Below the pieces are notes generated by a model. That model was not told where the DNA came from. It ran no database searches and saw only the letters and a list, made by a program, of their open reading frames with translations. The translations under genes were made by a program, and so were the position numbers. Of a stretch of 8,486 nucleotides of DNA, positions 1 to 6,171 are shown in pieces; position 1 is the stretch's first letter; each line of letters opens with the position of its first letter. This DNA is from an uncultured Acetatifactor sp. (GTDB taxonomy: Bacteria; Bacillota; Clostridia; Lachnospirales; Lachnospiraceae), in NCBI GenBank assembly GCA_910578995.1, contig CAJTSY010000103.1:1-8486 (forward strand), given 5' to 3'.

Positions 1-2892
1 GGAAAGCTGGGGGAATTAAAGAAGGCATCCGTCTCAGTAGATGTAACAGAGAATGTCCGGAAATATTTCGAGATGACGGAGCGGCTGCGGATCCTTCTAT
101 ACGCGGAAGAGGGCATAGGGCTGTATACAGGCGAGACTGCCCGTCTGCGCAGCGGTTTCCTTCCGGAGAAGGGGCTGAAAGAACTGGGACTGATGGCGGA
201 CTGTGACCTGGCGGAGCAGGCAGAAAGCGAAAGAGCGCATGAAAAAAGTTTCCGGAAACTCCTTCAAAACTGCAATTGGAACAGCCGCAGGAGGGAGGAC
301 AGATATGACGCAATCCTGATAGATTTGGGAAAAGATTCTAAGAATTTCAAAACATCAGAAGGCTATAAGTGCCTGAAGGCTGCGGCGGAAGCAAAACCGG
401 ATATCCCCATAATCGTTGTGGACAGAGGGGCTGTGGAGGACAAGGCTCCGTTTCTGTCGCTTGGCGTTACGGATTTCGTGCGGGGCACGCTGTATAAGCC
501 GCAGAGCGATCCGATGGATGAGGGCAATCCGGAGGGCCTGGCTCTGGACAGGGAGGATCTGACGGCAATTTTTGCCAGGCAGCACTTTGTGAAAATGGCG
601 GGGGAGCTTGCCCGGGAAAGAAAAAGGCTTGCCTGTGATGCAGTTTACGAATATGCCGAGAAAGGGCCCGGGGAACTGGAGATCCGCTTTACTGATCTGC
701 GGGTAGAGTCGGCGGAGGAAGAGGATGCCGAATCCAGGCGGCAGAACAGAAAATATCTGCTGGCGGAGAGGCCCCAGGTGCGGGTGAAGGATATCTTCGG
801 CAATGCGCTGGTGAAAGAGGCGGTGGAGCGCTGTATCGATAATATCAGAAATCCTGAGAAATACCGGAATGCCGAAGCGAAGCTGATGACGGGCATATTG
901 ATGTACGGCGCACCGGGCATGGGCAAGACCATGTTCGCCAAGGCCATGGCCTTTGAGGCCAATGCCTCGTTCATCTCCGCAGTGGGAGCAGATTTCCTGA
1001 GCGGAGATGGCGTTCTCAAAATGGAAGAAATGTTTCGGACGGCACGGCGGAGAAGGCCCTGCATCTTCTTTATTGACGAGTTTGACGCCATTTCCAAAGA
1101 CAGAGGCAGTTATGGGATGACAAGTTATCAGGAAACCGTTTTGGATAAATTCCTGAAGGAAATGGATGGCCTGGAGACAGATAATAATGGGGTTTATGTG
1201 GTGGCCGCCACCAACTATTCTCTGGAGGATCTCGATCCTGCAGTGACCAGAAGATTCAGCGCCAGGATTCATATCCCCTATCCTACCCTGGAGGAACGGC
1301 AGAGGTTCCTGCTTGACCTATTGGAGAAGAAGGGCCTGAAAGACCGGATCTCCGAAAGGGCAGCCAGGACATTGAGCCTGATGATGAGCGGAAAGATAAG
1401 GAACTATGCGGAGATCAAGACCTTCCTTGAGGAATCCATCGCGGATGCAGTATATAAAACAGGATCTGCGGAATCTGTCACTGAGAAGTTTTTGTTCGAC
1501 CGGGTGCATGCCGAGACGGACGGGGCTGTCTGGCAGGAAAAGGATCTGGACAAATACATGGCTACCGCTTTCCACGAAGCGGGACATGCAGTGCTGCAGC
1601 ACTATTTCGGCAGAAAGCTTGCGTATGTGACGATTGTATCCAGGGGGAATTACGGCGGCTATGCCATGGCAGAACCGAAGTATGAAATCGGTCAGGATTT
1701 TCTGAATCAGATATGTGTATCCTTTGCGGGGCGTGCGGCTGAGACGCTCTATATGGAGCATATCTCCAGAAGGGGCGGCGTAATGGGCATCAATGTAGGC
1801 GCGGAAAGCGATCTGCAAAAGGCTACTCAGATCGCCTATGAATATGTCTGCCGATTCGGCCTGAGCGAGCGCAATATGGTGGTGCCCTGGAGATTTGCGT
1901 CACGGCCAGGGGAATACCCGGAAGCCGCGCTGCCGGAGTCGGAGAAAGAGGCCATATGGAAGTCCGTAAAGCAGGTTCTTGACCAGGAGTGGCAGAATGC
2001 AGTGCAGATTCTCCGGAGATTCTGGGATCAGGTGGAAGCTCTTGCCTGGTCGTTGATCTATATGCAGGAACTGGACGGCGAAAAGGCGGAAAGAGTCATC
2101 AGGAACAGAACTGTCTACATGGACGAGAGCTGCTTTGGGGATTCAGACAGCGACTATATCAAAGAGAAATCGGAGGGCACGGAGACTATGATTCCTTTGG
2201 GATTCCCTGTCTATCCCTATCACCCCTATTTCCGGATCAAGACACAGCCGGAAACAGAGGACATGGCAGGGAAAGACGGCAATTCCGGGCAATATTTCTA
2301 TGCTGTGAAAGATGCGGAAAATCCTCAGATTTTCGGGGATCTTCAGAAAGCCTTTGCTGCTGCGCGTGAAAAAGGCGCAAAGTGCCGCCGTTTTGTAAGC
2401 GAAGAGGCTGCGCGGGAGTATCTGGGAATGCTGGAGCTGAAAGTCTTCCGTCAGGGAGATCAACGTTTTTGCAATCTCTATGAGGATGCCCTGGCAGAAA
2501 TGGCGGAGCTGGCGCTGGCAGAAAAGGAGGCGGCCGCCCAATCAACCGACAAGGAGAATAGAGAAGACAGATTCGTAAAGGAGCTGATTGTACTGAAAGA
2601 GGGAGAACTCGTCCACTGCCAGGCAGAAACAGACGAAGCAGGGGTGATGCGTCTGGCTGTGCTGGGAAGGAAAGAAATCAGCTGGTATCAGGCGAAAGCA
2701 GCCGAGAACGGAATGTCTTTTGCATGGTATCTGATGGAAGGAATGGCGGAACGCTTTTTGGAGGATCACGAAAAGGCTTACCTGGTCATTCAGATCTACG
2801 ATAGGCCGCTTCAGGAGGAATTGCTGCATTATCTGAATAACCTGGAATATGTATCCAATCGGTACCGCAGGAACCTGGGCTATACGAAATGA
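1..2892 (+). CDS. FtsH-like AAA+/M41 zinc metalloprotease with receiver-like N-terminus (5' end outside window)
   Basis: The frame is open from base 1. The first ATG (73) has no ribosome binding site, so the gene probably starts upstream; 963 residues are visible. Residues are numbered from the codon at 73. Residues ~5-145 resemble a response-regulator receiver: YDAILID with D84, then PIIVV, LGVTDFV and a late KP. The AAA+ module follows: Walker A GAPGMGKT (279-286), Walker B FFIDE (D335, E336), sensor ATN (N381) and an arginine-finger segment (R393, R394, R398). The M41 peptidase has HEAGH (501-505) and a third zinc ligand D580 in GAESDLQKAT, so catalysis looks intact. FtsH normally has two N-terminal membrane helices; none is visible here, suggesting a cytosolic ATP-dependent protease. 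The pore loop is shortened (see findings). Residues ~740-785 resemble a Cauli_VI domain, and ~822-939 match nothing I recognise. A Sel1 gene overlaps the stop codon. Protease class is confident; substrate and pathway are unknown. Confidence 0.9.
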   Translation, partial: GKLGELKKASVSVDVTENVRKYFEMTERLRILLYAEEGIGLYTGETARLRSGFLPEKGLKELGLMADCDLAEQAESERAHEKSFRKLLQNCNWNSRRREDRYDAILIDLGKDSKNFKTSEGYKCLKAAAEAKPDIPIIVVDRGAVEDKAPFLSLGVTDFVRGTLYKPQSDPMDEGNPEGLALDREDLTAIFARQHFVKMAGELARERKRLACDAVYEYAEKGPGELEIRFTDLRVESAEEEDAESRRQNRKYLLAERPQVRVKDIFGNALVKEAVERCIDNIRNPEKYRNAEAKLMTGILMYGAPGMGKTMFAKAMAFEANASFISAVGADFLSGDGVLKMEEMFRTARRRRPCIFFIDEFDAISKDRGSYGMTSYQETVLDKFLKEMDGLETDNNGVYVVAATNYSLEDLDPAVTRRFSARIHIPYPTLEERQRFLLDLLEKKGLKDRISERAARTLSLMMSGKIRNYAEIKTFLEESIADAVYKTGSAESVTEKFLFDRVHAETDGAVWQEKDLDKYMATAFHEAGHAVLQHYFGRKLAYVTIVSRGNYGGYAMAEPKYEIGQDFLNQICVSFAGRAAETLYMEHISRRGGVMGINVGAESDLQKATQIAYEYVCRFGLSERNMVVPWRFASRPGEYPEAALPESEKEAIWKSVKQVLDQEWQNAVQILRRFWDQVEALAWSLIYMQELDGEKAERVIRNRTVYMDESCFGDSDSDYIKEKSEGTETMIPLGFPVYPYHPYFRIKTQPETEDMAGKDGNSGQYFYAVKDAENPQIFGDLQKAFAAAREKGAKCRRFVSEEAAREYLGMLELKVFRQGDQRFCNLYEDALAEMAELALAEKEAAAQSTDKENREDRFVKELIVLKEGELVHCQAETDEAGVMRLAVLGRKEISWYQAKAAENGMSFAWYLMEGMAERFLEDHEKAYLVIQIYDRPLQEELLHYLNNLEYVSNRYRRNLGYTK

Positions 2893-3446
2893 CCGCGCAT
2901 CATCCCTGGCCGGCGGGACAGCTGAAAATAGCATCCTGAACAATCAGCAAGGGACTGCCGCAGCTTTACCTTGCGGCAGACAAGGCCAGGATTCTGAGGT
3001 GGCTTGAAGAAGAAGCCGCCCAGGGCGATGACGAGGCCCAATACTACTGCGACCTGCTGTACAGCCAGGGGATATGCGCGGCGAAGGACAATGCAAAGGC
3101 CCTGATGTGGTACGAAAAAGCCGCCGAGCAGGGCCTTGCCGAGGCCCAATTTGAATGCGGCTGGATGTACTCTGAGGGGGAAGGCGCACCGGAGGACCTG
3201 GAGAAGGCCCGGATGTTGTACGAAAAAGTCATGGAACAGAACTATGTCCGCACATCCGGACACGGCCATACCAGGCGCTACGGTTGCATATACGGGGTGT
3301 CGGATTATCCTAGGTTCCTGAAGTGGTCCGAGAAAATCGCCGCACAGGGCTTGGCCACAGCCCAATTCAACTGCGGCTGGATGTACTACCAGGGCGAAGA
3401 TACAGCAGCAGACAATACCAAGGCGCGTATCCGGATGTATGCAGAC
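2889..3446 (+). pseudogene. Sel1-repeat protein gene, broken by an early stop and 3' decay
   Basis: An ATG at 2889 overlaps the protease stop in an ATGA arrangement, typical of translational coupling. The frame reads 16 codons, then meets TGA at 2937-2939. The same frame resumes as recognisable Sel1 (TPR-like) helical repeats: about 3016-3119 (QGDDEAQYYCDLLYSQG), 3120-3227 (AAEQGLAEAQFECGWMYSEG) and 3342-3446 (AAQGLATAQFNCGWMYYQG). Between the last two lies a degraded repeat ending in KWSEKIAAQGL. After about 3446 the frame stays open to 3851, but its composition is unlike protein and matches the surrounding noncoding DNA. Sel1 repeats usually mediate protein-protein contacts, so the intact protein may have been an adaptor for the protease; that is inference. 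A shorter product starting at ATG 3105 is possible, but I see no ribosome binding site for it. Confidence 0.7.
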
Positions 3447-3743
3447 CGAAGCGGAGCCGGGTTAGGTCGGAGAAGCGCAACCCCTAATTGCCTGTATCCC
3501 CGCCTGACGGCGAGCCGGCCTAAACCCCTAAACCCTAAACTCCTAAACCCAAAAATCACTTGCCTTTCCTCCTTGAATATGCTAGACTTTGTACAAAGCA
3601 TTATTTCAAATCCGGTATGGCCGTTAGGGCTGCATACTTGTCAAATATTAAGTTTTTCATGCTGTCAGGGAAATTCATGCTTTTATTTTATCCATTCAAA
3701 TTCAATAAGAGCAGGAGTTTCCGCATGTAATACCAATCCGCGG
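3447..3743. other. Noncoding stretch between the Sel1 remnant and the Rpn remnant
   Basis: No supported gene lies here. It begins GC-rich with a small CGCC/GGCG hairpin (3501-3512), passes through a telomere-like repeat (3519-3550), and becomes clearly AT-rich from about 3550 to 3730. A 12-bp perfect palindrome CTTTGTACAAAG sits at 3587-3598. No convincing promoter or intrinsic terminator was found, so transcription into the Rpn fragment is unexplained. Confidence 0.6.
3519..3550. repeat. Short CCTAAAC telomere-like tandem repeat
   Basis: Four imperfect units of CCTAAAC with 7- or 8-bp spacing run in succession, with an extra C or T before some units, followed by a final CC. The unit matches the CCCTAAA strand of plant-type telomere repeats. 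It lies in noncoding DNA just after the decayed Sel1 gene. A chance slippage product is the simplest explanation; nothing suggests a working telomere. Confidence 0.7.
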
Positions 3744-3765
3744 CCCTCCTGCACGCAAAGGGAGG
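3744..3765 (+). promoter_or_regulatory. Hairpin covering the ribosome binding site of the Rpn fragment
   Basis: CCCTCC (3744-3749) can pair with GGGAGG (3760-3765) across a 10-nt loop. GGGAGG includes the Shine-Dalgarno sequence of the ATG at 3772, so the hairpin would hide it. Such a structure could limit translation, for example of read-through messages entering a mobile gene. Pairing is seen in the sequence; the regulatory effect is inferred. Confidence 0.45.
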
Positions 3766-3771
3766 AGCTTT

Positions 3772-3987
3772 ATGGCAGGAAACAGGGAGTACAAAAGCGA
3801 TGTGTTCGGCATGTTGATGGAGGAGCCGGGGTATGCGCTGGAGGTGTATAACGCGCTGAACCATTCGGATTACAGGGATCCGGGGCTTGTGGAAGTGTGC
3901 AGCCTGGAGCGGGGGAATCCTGGCCCGGCATCTGGACGTAGTGACCTGCTCCGGCATACGGCGGATGTTTCGCATGGAGCGGCCTGA
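3772..3987 (+). pseudogene. Truncated Rpn-family (PD-(D/E)XK) recombination-promoting nuclease / putative transposase, N-terminal fragment
   Basis: A strong GGGAGGAG site precedes this ATG by 6-8 nt. The first ~45 residues (MAGNREYKSDVFGMLMEE, then ALEVYNALNHSDYRDP and LVEVCSLERG) read like the start of the Rpn/transposase-like nuclease proteins common in Lachnospiraceae, which are normally about 300 residues long. In those proteins the next segment continues with conserved residues of the nuclease fold. Here the frame changes abruptly at about 3907 into unrelated residues and stops at 3985-3987, inside the first unit of the 18-bp repeat. Removing one G near 3911 restores a GI after ERG but not the rest of the family sequence, so this is a truncation rather than a single frameshift. 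No functional nuclease can be made. Family recognition is from memory of the N-terminal signature. Confidence 0.65.
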
Positions 3988-4105
3988 CGGGAGGAAGCAG
4001 CCTGATGGGAGAGTGGCCTGACGGGAGGAAGCAGCCTGACGGGAGGAAGCGGCCTGACAGGATGGAGTAGCTTGCAGGGAGAAAGCAGTCTGCCGGAAGG
4101 AAGTG
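3982..4105. repeat. 18-bp tandem repeat, seven units
   Basis: Seven consecutive units resembling GCCTGACGGGAGGAAGCA start at 3982, 4000, 4016, 4034, 4052, 4070 and 4088. All are 18 bp except the second (16 bp). Units 1, 3 and 4 are nearly identical; units 5-7 drift progressively towards nspC. The period is six codons, and different frames read PDGRKQ or LTGGSS, but the 16-bp unit shifts the frame and no frame is open across the whole array with a good start. I treat it as a noncoding minisatellite joining the Rpn fragment to nspC. Confidence 0.8.
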
Positions 4106-4156
4106 ACATACATGGAAAAAGGATCGTTTAACTTGAAAGACGAAGGGGAGGAACAT

Positions 4157-5344
4157 ATGAAGTTTACCGAATTGCCCACACCATGCTATGTGGTGGACGA
4201 AGCCTTGCTGGAACGCAACCTGGAGACGCTGAAAGGCGTCATGGAACGGACAGGGGCAAGGATCCTGTTGGCCCAGAAGGCTTTTTCCATGTATGCGCTG
4301 TACCCTTTGATCGGGAGATATCTTCAGGGAGCCACTGCCAGCGGGCCGTACGAGGCCAGGCTGTGCGCGGAGGAGATGGCGCTGCCCCTGGCCCGGCAGG
4401 GAAGGAAACTGGAAAACCATATCTTTTCCCCTGCCTACCGGGAGGAAACATTTGATGAAGTATTGGAATATTGTGATCATATTGTGTTTAACTCCTGGAA
4501 GCAGGTGCGGAAGTTCGGACCCGGGGCCAGGGCGGCGGGGAAAAGCATTGGGCTGCGCATCAACCCGGAGTGCTCTACCCAGGAGGGTCATGCCATCTAT
4601 GACCCCTGTGCCCCGGGCTCCAGACTTGGGGTGACGGCTGCCGTCTTTGGGAATCTGCGGGAGAGAGCGGGCGGCATTTTGGCCAAAGATCCGCTTTTAT
4701 GGTTGGACGGGCTTCATTTCCATACGCTGTGCGAGCAGAACTCTGACGATCTGGAGAGAACCCTGGATGCGGTGGAAGAGAAATTCGGCGTTTATCTGCC
4801 GGGGATGAAGTGGATCAACTTCGGCGGCGGCCACCATATTACCCGGCCGGACTACGATATTCCCCGGTTGGAGCGCTGCATCAGGCGGATGCAGGAAAAA
4901 TACAGTCTGACCGTTTATCTGGAACCCGGGGAGGCCGTGGCGCTGAATGCGGGATTCCTGGCCGCTACGGTGCTGGAAACACTCCATAACGGAGCGGATA
5001 TTGCCATTCTGGACGCTTCGGCAGCCTGTCATATGCCCGACGTGCTGGAGATGCCTTACAGGCCGCCCCTGCAGGGAAGCGGCCTGCCCGGGGAGAAGCC
5101 GTACACATACCGGTTAGGGGCCCCCACCTGTCTGGCGGGGGATGTGATCGGGGAATATTCCTTTGACTGTCCGCTGCAGGAGGGGGACCGCCTGGTATTT
5201 GAGGATATGGCCATCTATTCCATGGTAAAGAACAATACCTTTAACGGGATGCCCCTCCCTGCTATCGCGCTGCGCAGGAAGGACGGGGACTGTGTGATGG
5301 TGAAACGGTTCGGATATGAGGATTTCAAGAGGCGTCTATCCTAG
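4157..5344 (+). CDS. nspC: Carboxynorspermidine/carboxyspermidine decarboxylase (PLP-dependent, alanine racemase fold)
   Basis: This 395-residue enzyme removes CO2 from carboxyspermidine (or carboxynorspermidine), giving spermidine (or norspermidine) in the cytosol, the last step of the alternative spermidine route. Family marks in order: LAQKAF with the likely PLP lysine K41; HTLCE (189-193); NFGGGHH (221-227), a phosphate-binding loop; EPGEA (256-260); CLAGD (325-329), the partner-subunit cysteine loop; and MVKNNTFNGMPLP near the end. Length is close to the usual ~380. The ATG at 4157 is chosen because GGGGAGG lies 5 nt before it and the product begins directly with the conserved TPCYVVDE strand. 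Starts at GTG 4103 or ATG 4112 would run out of the tandem repeat. The usual partner, carboxyspermidine dehydrogenase, is not immediately upstream. No clear promoter is visible. In gut Clostridia spermidine is the more likely product. Confidence 0.92.
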   Translation: MKFTELPTPCYVVDEALLERNLETLKGVMERTGARILLAQKAFSMYALYPLIGRYLQGATASGPYEARLCAEEMALPLARQGRKLENHIFSPAYREETFDEVLEYCDHIVFNSWKQVRKFGPGARAAGKSIGLRINPECSTQEGHAIYDPCAPGSRLGVTAAVFGNLRERAGGILAKDPLLWLDGLHFHTLCEQNSDDLERTLDAVEEKFGVYLPGMKWINFGGGHHITRPDYDIPRLERCIRRMQEKYSLTVYLEPGEAVALNAGFLAATVLETLHNGADIAILDASAACHMPDVLEMPYRPPLQGSGLPGEKPYTYRLGAPTCLAGDVIGEYSFDCPLQEGDRLVFEDMAIYSMVKNNTFNGMPLPAIALRRKDGDCVMVKRFGYEDFKRRLS

Positions 5345-5387
5345 GGATGAGGGGGAAATGGTAAGGAGGACTCCCTTCTCCGCTGTT

Positions 5388-5399
5388 GGACGCGCGTCC
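5388..5399. repeat. 12-bp perfect palindrome GGACGCGCGTCC
   Basis: A perfect palindrome lies 44 bp after the nspC stop. There is no T-run after it, so it is not a standard intrinsic terminator. It could be a stem at the end of the nspC message or a protein-binding site, or could be accidental. Confidence 0.4.
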
Positions 5400-5443
5400 T
5401 GCATGGCGTCTGAGCGGCATATTTCTTCTGCACACTTCTGCGC

Positions 5444-5471
5444 AAAAAACAGGAGCCCGTCAGGGCTCCTG
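5444..5471 (-). terminator. Intrinsic terminator reading leftward
   Basis: CAGGAGCCC (5450-5458) pairs perfectly with GGGCTCCTG (5463-5471) around a GTCA loop. On the minus strand this 9-bp GC-rich stem is followed by six T residues (A-run at 5444-5449). On the plus strand no T-run follows, so it is oriented to stop a minus-strand transcript, not nspC. It may still stabilise the 3' end of nspC mRNA. Confidence 0.75.
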
Positions 5472-5602
5472 CCAAAAGGAAGGGAGAAAAAGTAAAGAAA
5501 ACATGAAGAAAAAAATGTATGTAAAACTGCTGATGCAGTGTTGTTGGTAGCCGGAGCTGACAGAACCCTGATACATTTCATTAGAATCCAACAGCTCCTT
5601 TG
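5444..5602 (-). ncRNA. Possible structured minus-strand RNA ending at the leftward terminator
   Basis: Reading the minus strand, GGAGCTG (5590-5596) pairs with CAGCTCC (5553-5559), and the adjacent TTGG (5586-5589) can pair with CCAA just beyond, giving an H-type pseudoknot order. ACTGC/GCAGT with an ATCA loop (5526-5539) and a long-range AAATGTAT/ATACATTT pairing follow, then a T-rich stretch and the terminator. A weak promoter TTGGAC-17-TAAATT lies at 5609-5637. The first stem contains the AAAGGAG site in front of an ATG at 5581, so a hidden ribosome binding site is another reading. That frame has no stop before the terminator, which argues against a protein. I cannot assign it to a known RNA family. 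Confidence 0.3.
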
Positions 5603-5671
5603 TTAATAAATTTATGATACCCGAAAAATGTGTCCAAAGTTTGACTGCGGGCTTAAGTAATTCTAAAATCT

Positions 5672-5691
5672 TTGTATAATAATTGTATAAT
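5672..5691 (+). promoter_or_regulatory. Paired TATAAT boxes, possible promoter
   Basis: TTGTATAAT occurs twice 11 bp apart (5672-5680 and 5683-5691). Each contains a perfect -10 TATAAT, but neither has a good -35 at normal spacing; TTGACT at 5641 is 28 bp from the first box, which is too far. This may be the remains of a promoter or only AT-rich sequence. Confidence 0.3.
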
Positions 5692-5779
5692 GTGGAATGT
5701 GGAACCCGGGGACTTCCAGGCCATGGCCGGGGACAATGCGGCGGATATCCTGCTGACAGGGAAGCTTACGGTTCGGTGA
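5690..5779 (+). pseudogene. 29-codon remnant resembling the C-terminal end of a GH3 family beta-glucosidase
   Basis: The frame at 5690-5779 reads NVEPGDFQAMAGDNAADILL, then TGKLTVR and a stop. This follows the pattern VEPG-x-F-x(4)-G-x(4)-DI-x-L-x-G-x(3)-V found at the end of the fibronectin III-like domain that closes many GH3 glycoside hydrolases. Nothing upstream continues the domain; the preceding bases are the AT-rich promoter-like sequence. No ribosome binding site precedes it. It is best read as the surviving 3' tip of a deleted gene. The match is from memory of the family pattern over a short stretch, so chance resemblance is possible. Confidence 0.45.
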
Positions 5780-5782
5780 GGA

Positions 5783-5977
5783 AATTCCGCGTTACTGTTC
5801 ACTCGGTACCTCCGCGAGGGTTTTCGTGCGCATTATGCACGAAAAGCCCGAGACAGCAGGCGCCAAAATGAGCGTTCTTTGCTCAATTCATGACAATAGA
5901 ATTCTGCACTTGAATTCTATTGTATGTGTGCATCATGTTGCTGTGAACGGCGAAGCCGTGAACAGTAACAATTCCGC
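5783..5977. mobile_element. MITE-like element with 12-bp terminal inverted repeats and 8-bp flanking direct repeats
   Basis: GTTACTGTTCAC (5791-5802) is perfectly inverted as GTGAACAGTAAC (5958-5969), bounding a 179-bp element. Directly outside, AATTCCGC is repeated in the same orientation (5783-5790 and 5970-5977), as expected of an 8-bp target site duplication. Inside are several strong stems: GGGTTTTCGTGC with GCACGAAAAGCCC (5818-5849, one bulge), TGAGC/GCTCA (5869-5885), ACAATAGAATTC with GAATTCTATTGT (5893-5923, 12 bp perfect) and ACGGC-GAA-GCCGT (5947-5959). It has no credible transposase gene, so movement would depend on an enzyme elsewhere. Such duplication length is known in several IS families; I cannot say which. 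Confidence 0.7.
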
Positions 5978-6007
5978 CGGGCATTTATGCTTACGGCCAG
6001 AAAACAC

Positions 6008-6036
6008 TTGCAAAATCACTGAAAATCAAGTATATA
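6008..6036 (+). promoter_or_regulatory. Sigma-70/SigA-type promoter for aguA-aguB
   Basis: TTGCAA (6008-6013), a 17-bp spacer and TATATA (6031-6036) give a reasonable vegetative promoter, with TATAAG also available 2 bp downstream. It would start transcription near 6043 and leave a leader of about 130 nt before aguA. The leader includes a small CTGCCG/CGGCAG hairpin (6097-6122) but no riboswitch I recognise. The promoter lies 31 bp beyond the MITE-like element's right flank. Confidence 0.5.
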
Positions 6037-6171
6037 AGAGATATAGGGACTGGCAGGATCTGTGTGAACCTGAATGTTTTGCCTGACAGGGACGGTCTGC
6101 CGGATGAGCGGGCCTGCGGCAGCTGAGGGAACGGCGGGCCTGCCTGATCATAACCACAGGAGGAGTCTTCC

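Noticed and set aside
355..1272. Long minus-strand open frame inside the protease gene
   Set aside because: It is a mirror of a strongly supported plus-strand gene, lacks a ribosome binding site, and its residues resemble no protein family.
3587..3598. Palindrome CTTTGTACAAAG as a recombination site
   Set aside because: It resembles the core of lambda-type att sites, but no integrase, second site or flanking arm sites are present; a 12-bp palindrome alone is weak evidence.
3105..3851. Full 248-codon reading frame including the Sel1 repeats as an intact gene
   Set aside because: Everything after about 3446 reads as noncoding DNA, including the CCTAAAC repeat, and there is no ribosome binding site before 3105.
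3982..4105. CRISPR array
   Set aside because: The 18-bp units are directly adjacent with no unique spacers, and there are no cas genes.
4103..4156. Longer N-terminus for nspC from GTG 4103 or ATG 4112
   Set aside because: The extension is not part of the decarboxylase family, begins in the tandem repeat, and the site at 4157 has a far better ribosome binding site.
3770..4591. Proline-rich minus-strand frame across the tandem repeat and nspC
   Set aside because: Its regular residues come from reading the 18-bp repeats and the complement of nspC; no start signal is present.
5336..5581. 81-codon minus-strand protein
   Set aside because: It has a plausible AAAGGAG site, but the intrinsic terminator lies inside the frame before any stop codon, and the sequence is poly-Phe low complexity.
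5826..6086. 86-codon plus-strand frame through the MITE-like element
   Set aside because: It crosses the hairpins and inverted repeat end, has no ribosome binding site, and reads the structured repeat as protein.
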